Assembly: GCF_000224145.3 (NCBI RefSeq) | Contig: NC_020166.2 | Location: 7,218,759 to 7,282,758 of the forward strand | DNA length: 64,000 bases | DNA from: Ciona intestinalis | Lineage: Eukaryota > Chordata > Ascidiacea > Phlebobranchia > Cionidae | Direction: 5' to 3' | In this document: positions 44,420 to 56,182 of the stretch, piece by piece | Layout: every line of letters starts with the position of its first letter | Position numbering within the stretch: position 1 is the stretch's first letter | Notes under the pieces: model-generated | What the model saw: the letters and a program-made list of their open reading frames with translations, nothing else | Told to the model about the DNA's origin: nothing | The model's database searches: none | Program-made: the position numbers and the translations under genes

Positions 44420-47400
44420 GACTAATTCTAAAAAGGCAACGTTTGCATCTTCGAATTTCACAAGTAATACATAAACGCAAACGCAATGACGTATCTCTGA
44501 TTATGCACTTAATATCACGAGTTAATATCTGTTGAGTAAGTTTACAAAATCAGAAGTATTTTCTTTAACTGGCGGCCCCAAAACTTATAGTTTATAAACA
44601 GTACTGACATACTCTATACATCTGCACGATGTAACTACCACACGATGTCTAGATACACCACGTATAAACCACCGAACTCTCAATCAAACCATCACCATAG
44701 GCGTAGGAAAAAAGGCAAAGTTTGAAGCGAAAATTTAACTTTGCGACACAGGCGTTAACTATATTTAGATACGAGTCGCGGCTACGGTTATACAATTCTT
44801 TAAGCGGTCATTTTTACTACCACGGTACGGTAAAACATAAAAATATGTACCATCTTACCCCAACATGGTATAACGGAAATCGCAAAATTACCGCACTAAT
44901 GTGACACTGAAGTTTTAAAAATGTAGAAATATTTTAGATTAAGTGATATTGATTCGATACGACTTCAAATATGCTGCTTAAAATTGCAGCAGCGCGGATT
45001 AAAACGTACATGCCCCCTCAAATAGATAAAAATTTTAAGCCTTGAATGTCACAGTGTTTTTTTAACTTAACGGATGATCAGCGTTTTAAGCTGTCGTATC
45101 AAGAGCATCAGGATTTAGAGATTCAGTTACTTACTTGTTGACAAGTCGACAGTATGTGCACGCACGTTTCGCTATTTCAATGCATTTTATCCACGTCTTC
45201 GCGCGTAAAACTGAATAAGAAGATTGCTGGTTTGCCTTTTTGCACTGACATGTACAGATTAGCAGCATACCTCCGCTCCAAGTTTACACAACAATTTTCA
45301 AATTAAGAAACCGCAAGTCATAAAACATGATCGCTGGTGGGCCTGGCTGAATTGATTTGACAGTTTTAAAAATAAAACACGGGTTTTGCTTGTCAACCAG
45401 AACCTCTGGTTTACTCTCATCTTTATTATAGGTTATCATAAACTTGGAATATTTTGTACGAATATTTCGGCTTTTCTGTTCTATATGTGATGCATATTAT
45501 ATCTGGTAAGCCAAGTATAAACATAGCAAATGTGTGTTGGGTTCCGGTAACTGCTCATCTGCAAGATTTGCGAAAAATGCAGACATTCCTAAACACCATT
45601 AAAACAAAAAGCGGCATGCGAAACCTTAAGTGTTTTCCATATATGAAAAACCAAAACAAACCATTCCCACCTTTGCACGTTAAAAAGCACTTCATGTTTG
45701 TTGTTGTAATTAGTAAAGTTTGTCATATTTTTGAAACACTTTATAGCGGCCGAGTTACGAACGACAACACGCGCGTTCACAGTTCTTGCGTGTCGTTTTA
45801 CCTAATTATAATTTTTTACTACTCTACATTTACAAAGTCTTGCGTCGGCAAAACTAGTAAACGTAATTTACGGCACGGGGATTACGAAATGCTTTTACAG
45901 GAAACACGAACTTGTCTGAACCAAGTCTCTGCAGACCGAAACCACAGCCAGCGTCTTACCCGGTTTAACTTGTAATACACATGCGTAGGCTTGTTGTTTG
46001 TGGCTATACTGCTTCATTAGATTTATTGGAATTAGAAACGAACTTGGGGTTAAATTGAAGACAACGTGTTATAACATAGCGTATACACAATCAGTCACAA
46101 CCTACTTATAAAACACCATTGGGTTACAGATATTAAATTCGAGAGGGTTAAATTGGATGAAACGGTTAAATTGGATTTAAAGTGTTCTACATGGTGAATA
46201 TCCTGGTCACAACCTACTTATAAACCATTATTGGGTAACACACTGCTTATAAGTCATCGGTGACCTTGCATTAACCTTTCATATTTCGTCATAGAACGCA
46301 TGACGTCAAAAACTGCTTACGTATAAAAAAACGGTGAGTTGTTGAAAAACACGTAGCAACCAGTTTGGGGAAAATTTCCTCTCGCAATTTTTGGCCGATA
46401 AGAATCAACTGACCTTTGCCGAAGTCTCGTTTGGGTGTAATATACAAGTCTATCCCGCCCCTAGGGATATACGGCTTTAAGATAAAGAGAGCTCGTTGTT
46501 ACATCTACAACTACTGAGCATAACCACAATGTAATTTAATTTGAGGGAATCATGTTTTTAAGTAATCAGAGGCCCTTCCCCGAAAAGCTCTAATTTGCAA
46601 ATTTAATCAAACCAAAATTCGCAGATGACTGAACACGAAGGAAATAAGGGGAAGCACCTGTGACGTCAGTTTAACGGAATAATCCAGTTACGGCGAGGGT
46701 ATAAATGTAATGAGGCGTAATTAAGTAGCGTTCGTATACCTTGTTTCGTCAGCTATTTGACTATCGAAAAGTAACTGACAGTTACCTAAGCCTACTGTAA
46801 AAGTTATTCTGTGCTGTCGGCCCAATAATTAGTTTAAACGGAAGCGTATACGAATATTATAATTATAAAATAGTCGGCGTATAATAGTTTAAATACTATT
46901 AAAGTTAAAACAGAAGGGTAAAACTTCGGGGCAATCATTTATCGACACCTGCCTTCCATGTTCACAATCAATCTAAATGAGCAAAATGCGCAACAAAAAC
47001 CAAGACAGACAAGGGGGTATATTTACCAGTCAAAATATGTCAATTATATAAAAAACACGATGCGTCGACTGCGAGATCGAAGTTTGGCTAATATTGAATT
47101 TTACTGAACGAGGCAACCCTCACGTACACAATCAAGGGTAAAGTTATTTACGAAAGTATATATTCCACTCTTAAGCCACTGAAGCAGTTCTCAGATTTTT
47201 ATATTAAAACTTAATAAACATAACCGTACAAATTAGCTTTTAACATAACTACGAATTAGCTCTTTCTGTCTGAAAACCTATCGATATAGATGTGCTTATA
47301 AAAACATTAGCTTAAGTTACTGTAACTGTTAGATAAGCGTACTATTGTAACTACGAAAGTTCAATAACATTACATTAGCGTAGAGTAAATGTTATGCCGG

Positions 47401-47887
47401 TGAAGTACAATCTTATCTTTGTATTGTTGTTCGCATAATATGAATTGTTTGTGTAAAACTTACTCTACTTACGGACGAGATATCATATTTACGATTAGTG
47501 AATATGTATTGTTTGTTTTATATTGTAAACAATGTAGTAGCACATTACACCAAATTGTTGCACCAAGCCTACCGATAATTAGCGAATAACCGCACACCAA
47601 TGTTTTTTATTGAAGCTGGCACGTACATTCCTTTCTACTCTTATGTTCTGTTTATTTTGCCTGCCACGATCATTACGATCATTATCTATTCTTAGATACC
47701 CATGATCTTGGTTTAGCGCTAATCTTACTAACTGTACAACTTCCAAACAAAGCGATACCGACCGCACTACATAAACATCACATGGTTTAACTCCACAATC
47801 CAAACACCTGACACCTCGTGCATATAAAGTAAGACGTTCCGACAAACATACGCACATAAGCAATCCATTGTTCGGTTAAACTCTGCC

Positions 47888-48012
47888 NNNNNNNNNNNNN
47901 NNNNNNNNNNNNNNNNNNNNNNNNNNNNNNNNNNNNNNNNNNNNNNNNNNNNNNNNNNNNNNNNNNNNNNNNNNNNNNNNNNNNNNNNNNNNNNNNNNNN
48001 NNNNNNNNNNNN
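47888..48012. other. Assembly gap (125 N)
   Basis: Run of 125 N about 300 bp upstream of the G3BP start codon, so upstream 5' UTR exons could be hidden. Confidence 0.99.
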
Positions 48013-48312
48013 ATACTGGCTGGTGTGGAAAATACGGTGACACAGCTTGATTTCGCCCACTTTCAAAGTTAATTTTCGACACGAACGCCCGAGTTTTTTC
48101 AAAAAATAATTATACAGTGGGTATCAGTGAGACCTAAGGAACATTTTGAAACCAAAATTTCAGGTGGCCACCTGGTAAAGGATCACCGCTATGGACCTTA
48201 CTTCTGAATCTTCTTATGCGTTAATTTTATTTATTTCAGTCTATGTTTATTAACTTTTAAATTTCTGACTTGTGCGTAATATTTCTATTTCCTTCCACCT
48301 ATTACTCAAGAA

Positions 48313-51300
48313 ATGGTTATGATGGCAAAACCAAGTCCAATTCAAGTCGGACGTGAATTTGTACGACAATATTACACCCTGTTAAACAAAGCACCAGAAT
48401 TATTATACAGGTAGCTATGGGGGTTGAGACTTTATGTTCAAATGCGGGTGTAGTTTTTGGGGGTATACCTATAAATAGAATTGATCAACAAAGCAGTGTC
48501 AAGCCCCGACCTGCATCTTTTGGCCTAGATGTGGCTTGGTAACCAATGTGCTGGCTGCAATGGCAATGCTTCCACACTATTAAGACAAACAATTCTTACA
48601 TTTTGTATGGTTACATTAAATTTAATTGTTTTCAATCTTCATTAAGCTTTTTAGTTTAATGCTGTAAAATTCAAAAAGAACGCTTAATTGTGACATTGCA
48701 GATGTTTGTCCTAAATAAATGCCTTTATTATGTTTTCAATATATACCACTATAACTCATACTAAACTTGTGGTTGCAGATTCTACAGTATGCACTCATCC
48801 TATGTCCATGGAGGCAGATACTGTAATGGGGAACCAGAAAAGCCAGTCATTGGTCAAAATGTAAGAATTAAAGTAATTCTTCAACTTAAAATTAAAATGT
48901 TGCATAACAGCTCTCCTCAGATGGTAGATTATTAGACTATTATTCATAAATTCTCACTCGTGCAGTTATTGACTGTTTGCTATTATTTAGAGAAAAAAAA
49001 TCAACAAACAGTGTAGATAAAATACTTGTTATAATGGTATATGGTTGCCAATACACCCATTATATCATTTCCATTTCATTTTAAAGGAAATCCACACCAA
49101 AATTGACTCGCTTGAGTTCCGAGATTGCCACACCAAGATTCGACAAGTCGATGCCCATTCTACCATCGGAAGCGGGATTGTTGTCCAGGTTACTGGAGAA
49201 CTTTCCAACAGTGGAATGCCTCTGCGTCGATTCATGCAAACGTTCGTGCTTGCTCCTCAGGTTTGTTATTTCTTACTAACTTTTTTCTTTAAGCACTCAA
49301 TGGATAACTGCATCGGCGCCAAACTTTGTAAAATGCAAGGAAGGCAGGGCGCAGGGATAGTAAAACAAGTTTAGTTCTAATGATTACTGATTAATGTAGT
49401 GCAGAATGTTCCAGGGTAAGCTTGCCTACCTACTCTCTATTTGCCATAGGGTGTATGATATGTTCTGTTGTCCACGATACAACTTTGCATTGGACAAAAA
49501 ATGACAATTTATAATTCGTTTTATTACTATTTATTAGGGATGTGCCGAGCCGAGCCCGAACTCAAAAGCTCGTGCCCGAGCGTCTCCTTTTTTGACGCTC
49601 GGCGCTCGGCTGAAAACTGGGCCGAGCGCCGAGCCTTATGCTATAATGTTGCACGCGAGAGCGAAAAATATTAAAAATGAAAAAAGTGAAGCTACTAAGA
49701 GATAACGAGACTAGTATGCGTAGCTTTCTCTTTAATTATTTTTCGTTCGTTGTGAATTTGCTCTCTCGCAAGTAACGAATCGCAACGTCAGCGAATTTGC
49801 CCGTATCGAATTACAGCAGGTGTCGAATTACACGAGCGCCCAATGTTTTCGTATCACATTTTAAATAAAAAGCCAAAAACTCTTAAACTTTTTTATAATG
49901 AAATAATATAAATTGCTGCAACCACGGTTTTGCAACCACAGGGTTTTGCAACCCCTAAGCCACCTTTACCGCAGACACGCACGCAGCCAGAAAGTGCTAA
50001 GACGCACACACACGCGTTGCATTCAATATAACATTCCTTCGCTTGGAATTAGAACAATTTTTCATTCAATTGTTACGTCACGTGTCCTATCGCAACGTAA
50101 CTATTAATTATGACGTTTTATAATATAACAATCGGGAGGAATGTGCCCACTGCCCAAGTTGAGCAGCCCAACCAACCACGAGATCAAAACATCGTGTATC
50201 AGCGTCACATTTTTACACTCTGCGCCGGCGTATGAAATAAAGGAAGACGCATGCGGTAGCATACATTCCACACGTAACAAACGAAGCAATCGTTGTGAAT
50301 TTATTCTCGTGAAAAATGACGTAATGAAACTCTGGTTCTCTTGCGGTGCCATCAAACGATGTTTTTTGGCTTCTGTCCAAGCTCGACCGGGACGATACTT
50401 TGTAATATCATATTACAATTTATGTTGGTTCCAATTTACTGATAGCGTCGCTCCTCGCTCTTATATTTGCACCAATTAAAATTCACATAATCGCGATTTA
50501 ACTGCATTAAACTAATCATCAGAAACAAAAATTATACACAAACTACAGATCGTATGGAAGCGAATAAAACACGATTGTTTTCCAACAATCTCGTTTGTGA
50601 TGTAACGATCGTAAAGGTTTATTCTGACGTAAATAATCGTTACATTATCCAAGATGAACATGCGTAGAAACTTGCTAGTTGCGCCACTGGCTGTAACAGT
50701 TATAAATATATTTTGTATGAATTTTTTTTGCAACAGTAGGAATTATGAAAAGCGAGACGCGTCTTTAACCGCAAACCACGTGTTCTGTATTATTTTGATT
50801 AGCGGCGCTTTTCGGCTGAATAGGAACGCATTCTCGTACGCCTTTCTCCTTGATGACGTCATAGGTGCTCGGGCTCGGGCTCGTGCCGAGCTTTTCGTTG
50901 AAGCTCGGCGCTCGGCGAACCCGAGCTTTTTCAACTTCAGCACATCCCTACTATTTATAGGGGGACAATCCTTACAAGTTTTATGTCCACAATGATATTT
51001 TCCGTTACCAAGATGAAGTGTTTCATGATGATCAACAAACTGATCGAACAGATGACGAAACAGGTAAGATACTCAAGTGTGATGGTGATTTTCGTAATTT
51101 AGCTTTCACGTGTTGTAGTTTAACCTTCACATTCTTCGTAGTTTAGCCTTTACGTACTTGGTGGTTTAGACTTCACCTGCGTCGTAATTTAGCCTTCACG
51201 TGTTTCGTAACTTAGTCTTCACGTACGTCGTAGTTCAGCCTTCACGAACATTGTACTTTAGCCTTCGCATGCCATGCCTCTAAAGTAAGCATACACAGAG

Positions 51301-53618
51301 GCGTTTTTCGCCCCCCCAAGATTGGTACAACAAAAAATTGGACAGCCATGCCTGCGTGCGAATCAGCGTAATAAACTTTATTTACCCGTAGACCGTTGTC
51401 ACTTCCATTTTTGGTAAAAATGTTAATTCACCCTACATACCGCCAAGCAAAATTGGCTTATCAAAATACTAAAACAAGTGTCCCTGCAAATAATAAGCAG
51501 TTTCTTTAAAATATTTCAACAAACAGTTCCTGGTCCTGATTCAGAAGAAGAGAGTGAGGCCATCGCTTCAGTCACGGCGTTCCAGGACACTTATTATAAC
51601 CAAACCAACAATGAGGAAAATGTCAATGGATTGGAGCAACAGGTGAAGAACATGAAAGTTGAATCACCCGAGATCGAACAACCAGTTATTGAACCTTCAC
51701 CAACTCCTTCACCTGTTCCTGATGAAAGAGAGGTAAGGACGTTAGTTATGATGTTAGTTCCCCAGTTCACCTTTAGTATGGGATGCCGAAGAGACGAGAT
51801 AATTATATTTTCACAAAACTGTATTCACATTTCCACTTTTAGATGAATGAATGTTTGTAACTTATTCCCACCATGGGCGTAGTAATGTTGTTATTGACTG
51901 TCCAGTCAACCCTAGCATTACACAGAAAAAGATAAATTACATTCTTGTACGCCACCCATTCTGTATTTTTTCTGTTTCGTGCATCTCGTTTCTGCTCGAG
52001 ATTTGCCATAGAAATGTAATTTCTGGATGTTTTTCGGACTTGTTTGTACAGTTGTCAATTTGGACAGCTCAAGCAGATATAGTTTACAGTTGTAGCAGCA
52101 TTAGGCCTAGAACTCATACCTTTTGATAATTGAACCCCCTTTCTTTACAGCCTACCCCACCCCCTACCACCAATACACTTGACCCATCCCCCGAACCCCC
52201 TCAAGAAGAGATTTCCGAACCCCCACCCCCATCCAAACCCTTCTCTTGGGCAGACCTTGCATCAAAGAACACCCCAGCACGAAGCAACACACAGCAAGGA
52301 ACAGTTGTTAAAGCCCCACCAAAGGTAGTTAAATTATTGTTTTTTTTTGTAAAGTGTAAATTTATCTTCGTGATAAACAGTATAATGTGGGTAATATGAA
52401 AAGGATAAACATTTTGAGTGCTTCATCCTGATTGTTGATAGGTTTTTGCTAACTATTGTGAATTTCGTGTTTATTAAATAAAAAATTTATTTATCATTGT
52501 TTATTATTAATTCCAAAACTTTAAACGCAATGCAGCCCGAGCCAGTTGAACCCGCTGAGTCAGCACCAAAACCTCCGCGTCAGCCTCGGCAGAATCAACG
52601 CTTCACTGCACCCAAGGAAGAAGAACGAGCGTATGGTGATCGGAACGATGCAAGAAGACCCAGAGACGCACCAAGTGGTGTGGTTCGTTACCCTGACAAC
52701 CAGCAGATCTTCGTTGGAAATTTACCAATTGACATCAAGGAGGCAGATTTAAAAAATCATTTTGCAGGTTACCATTCACAATACATATGCATTGCAACTT
52801 GCAGTCGATAGTACATAGTCATACTGCATAAATAGTAGTGAGATAATGTTTTTACAAATATTAAATTATATACAAAAGCTTTTTTCTTCTTCCACAGTGT
52901 TCATATTTTTACATAATTGTAGATAAAAAAAATGGTGTTTCACATACTAACCATGCAGTTGTATTTTTTTTTGGTTTTAAACTGTACAAGTGTATTAATA
53001 ATCTGGAATACAAAATTGTCTAATCAGTAATCATGTCCTTTTTGTGCTCAACTAAAAACCCATGTCATTTCATAGAATTTGGAAATGTACTTGAAGTGAG
53101 AATCAACCACTCACATTCTAACAACCCAAGCTTTGGATTTGTCATCTTTGAGAGTCCTAGTGCTGTTGAAAAAGTGCTGGAGATTATGGTAACTATTATG
53201 TTTGTTTTGTAAAAGGAAAAATTGAGGTCGAGGGCGTTTATCTTTAGTTTTTAAATGCACAATAGTTAGTGTTTTTTTTTGAACAATAGTTAGTGTTTTT
53301 TTCTTCAGCAGCCTACGCAAAGTTTAAATATTAGAATATATCATAAAGCACTAAAATATCTTATATCATTTATTACATCATTTAATCAATCTAACACCCA
53401 AAAACAAACTTTCTTAGCCGACACAATACAAAAACAACCAGCGCATTAACATTGAGGAAAAAAAGCAACGTAATGCGAGGGATGCACGTCGTGGTGGGGA
53501 TCCACGCAGAGGTGCTGGGGACAACCGTGCTCGTCGTGGTGGTGGTGCGCCTCAGATGAGGCGGGACAGACAAGGGTCTCGAGACGATGGTCGCAATTAC
53601 AATGCAAATCGACGATAA
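48313..53618 (+). CDS. G3BP: Ras-GAP SH3-binding protein G3BP (Rasputin)
   Basis: Nine exons: 48313..48410, 48779..48860, 49087..49260, 50961..51063, 51527..51732, 52151..52324, 52536..52767, 53076..53188 and 53418..53618; 460 residues, all phases consistent. The NTF2-like domain (1-~140) has [62 protein letters not shown] and [15 protein letters not shown]. An acidic then Pro-rich linker with [10 protein letters not shown] follows. The RRM has [10 protein letters not shown] (RNP2) and FGFVIFES (RNP1). The C-terminus is Arg/Gly-rich ([14 protein letters not shown]). This is the exact G3BP architecture; the protein nucleates stress granules through RNA binding. Intron 3 contains a hAT insertion ending two bases before the exon 4 AG. 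Confidence 0.96.
49535..50950. mobile_element. 1416-bp non-autonomous hAT element in G3BP intron 3
   Basis: Terminal TAGGGATGTGC and GCACATCCCTA, with CTATTTAT duplicated outside (49527-49534, 50951-50958), an 8-bp hAT-type target duplication. Subterminal regions are rich in GAGCTCGG/CTCGGCGCTCGGC palindromes. Both strands lack a transposase-like ORF (longest about 110 codons without similarity that I recognise). Confidence 0.85.
51085..51275 (+). repeat. ~27-bp minisatellite in G3BP intron 4
   Basis: About seven diverged units around the core CGTAGTTTAGCCTTCACGTG, with variants GTAGTTTAACCTTCACATTC and GTAACTTAGTCTTCACGTAC. Confidence 0.8.
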
Positions 53619-54586
53619 TATTCAGCAATTTTACTATTTTATACAAGCGAGTTCTCGTTGCATGGTATAACAGCTGAATAAGAAGTTATCTCTTAAGTTC
53701 ATTCATTTCAGGCTTGCTCAGTACTCCCTTTCACACTGTACCACGCTTTTCCTTCCACAATGGATGTAACTATCGTATTTATTCAAGACCCACCTTTTAC
53801 CAAGCTGTAAATCCGATTCAAGCTTGTAAAATGTCAAAAACAACGATAGGAAAATGTTAAAAACGTTAATAAAGTATCGCACTAACATTTATGTAAACAA
53901 TTCGATTACTGTTAAAGAAAGATCTCCAATGAGTGTCTGTTGTTCTTTTGAGTCCTAATAAAGGCAATAATATTAATTATTCATCCTACATAACAGAATT
54001 CAATGGTCTGTCGTCTAAATTAGGGTATGTAAGTGACTCCTATGTTAATGAGTTCATACACATCATTATTAATTAACATCTCAGTTTAGTTAATAAATCG
54101 GCTTGGCCGAAAATGTCTCGCTTAATTCAAAGTCCGTCCGGCGCTGTGGCATTGTGGTTAGCGCGCCTGCCTGTAACCATTGGTTCGAGGCTCGACGCTG
54201 CACTCACACATAATCACTCACAAAGTAACATACATGGTAACTCGTAAGCTGGCACGAAGTGCACGTCCGTGTTATAACGACTGTCGTTTTCCGGCCACGC
54301 GGAGATGAAGTAAGTACATTCGTAACAACTTTTCGACAAAAAATAATTTCTAATCACAACGTGCCCAATTTCTACCCAATGGCGCCTCCATCGGTTTGTG
54401 TCGAATGTTGCCGTGGAGTTTGAACGCTAACGTAAATGTAAACAAAATATTTTACACGGCTCAAAAAACGAGTTTTTAGCCAAATTTTTATACCAACAAC
54501 GATTCAGTAATCAAGTCCGGTTACTATAATTACGTGAGTGAATTAAATCAGTTCTGACAATTCAAAAATTTGGGCATGACGTTGTG
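53619..54586. other. G3BP 3' UTR and LRRIQ1 upstream region
   Basis: About 970 bp with AATAAAG signals near 53870 and 53955 that may end G3BP transcripts, a SINE (54140..54320), and the presumptive LRRIQ1 promoter. No further gene seen. Confidence 0.5.
54140..54320 (+). mobile_element. tRNA-derived SINE, internally shortened
   Basis: GGCGCTGTGGCATTGTGGTT and AGCGCGCCTGCC (A box), GGTTCGAGGCTCG (B box), then directly the tail TCACTCACAAAGTAACATAC, GCTGGCACGAAGTG and TTTTCCGGCCACGC. Lacks the middle GGGCAAGAC body of the copy at 16167, so the modules assort. Confidence 0.75.
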
Positions 54587-56151
54587 ATGGAGGATTTTAA
54601 CGACGAAATAAATAAAGAATTGGAACTTATTGACTTAGAATCGGTAAAAAGCGATTTTTCTGAAAACGAGGATGAATATGATAATATAGAAACTGAATTT
54701 GGTAAGTTATATTTAGGCCCATAGTAAATACTTCTTGTGTTTAGAACTTTCATGTTGTTTAATTAAATGGTTTGGTTTGATACACTTTATTGTTTTTAGT
54801 GTGTGACTGACAACGGTCACGCCTTTTATCGAATACATGTTGAAAATTTTTTTTATTTGTAAGTGTGCTATAAGGATTGTCATTTGTTGCTTGTTATCGT
54901 TGATGTTCTTCGTAAACTTTTCCGATCTTTGTTATTTTGGCTGAAGAGAAAAAACAAACATTCCTTCATTCATACTTGATTATAATATAAATACCAAGCT
55001 GTAACATTTTTTTCTTGAGGTAAATTTTTAAAGTTAAATATCTAAATGTACTGCATGGCTTATCTGATGAACAGGTAATACTAAGGCATGCCGCATGCCA
55101 ATAGCATTTGGCTTTGAAAAGCTAAAATCTTTAGACTAGATGACTTGCACTTTGGGTGTGAAAGATAATATAAAAAACAAAACACAAGTCTCTCAGTAAT
55201 ATTGCATTATAAAACTACATGTATAATACTTGGTGCAAAGCTATTACAACTTTCTTTTGAATCCTAATATTAAAAAATCAACAGAACCTTTAAAAGAAAA
55301 CAAATGGTTGGATCTTTTTATTGCGAAAACTTCTGAACAAAGTCAAAAGTATGAAGCTCTTATATGTGATGCAGAAACTACTTTGATTGAGGTCAATAAA
55401 TCTTGATGTGTGTTTTTTTACAGCTTAAGTTAATATTTTAGTTACAGGTCTCGTTCTTATTAAGCTTATCTTTTTTTTTTGGTACAGAGTTCGTTAGTCC
55501 GTATAAATAAATTTCTGAAATAGCTACTGAAGATTATAAAATTTATCCAATTTAGCAACTAAGAATTTTTTATTCAATTTTACTAAACATTCAAGTAATG
55601 AAGTAATCATATTTTCTTTTTATTTAGTAATAGAAGTTTCTTGCTATTACTTATAAAGAAATTCCCAACATTTTTTTTTCTTTTTTCAAAACAAACATAA
55701 CCAGGAAAATCTGTTTAAAAAAATATATGTTTTACTAAATTATAACTTCATTGTTAAATTGAATTTTTTTTCTCACTGACAGGCGAGACACAAAGTAAAC
55801 AAATGTGTGGATCAAGATTCTGGTATAAACACTGCATCAGATCAAACATCAGGTATGTTTTCATCGCGTAATTTATCATTTGGGGACTTGAATATTAACA
55901 CCTGAAGTTTTTAATTAATTCACATTTAATATCATAGGGGAAGATGGGACACCTTTGGCACATAATGTGTTTTCCTGATTGAGTTTTAAAAAATTAAAAT
56001 CAACAAAAGTGGTGGCGATACAGTTTTATAATTCCTTGAATGTTTTTCCATTATAACCAAATAGCACGAGAAAATAAAATAAAAAGGTGTCCCGTCTTTC
56101 CCCACGCTACTGTATCTATTTATTCCATATGTGCTAGTGAAGTGCTATTAT

Positions 56152-56182
<31 letters not shown>

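Larger units (their letters stand above)
43822..48312. other. 4.5-kb region between the GPCR and G3BP starts
   Basis: No gene recognised. It contains MITE copy 19 (44229..44419), a possible MITE remnant near 44800-44875, an N gap (47888-48012), and GTCACAACCTACTTATAAA repeated at about 46095 and 46205. A 173-codon frame at 45454..45975 has no recognisable domain. The promoter regions of both flanking genes should lie here. Confidence 0.5.

Noticed and set aside
44800-44875. Further MITE copy
   Set aside because: Only ACCATCTTACCCCAACATGG-like end similarity, with no matching left terminus; too weak to list.
45454-45975. 173-codon plus-strand ORF in the GPCR-G3BP spacer
   Set aside because: Longest frame in this region, but composition is irregular, with no domain, signal peptide or splice partner; AT-moderate non-coding DNA of this length can give such a frame by chance.
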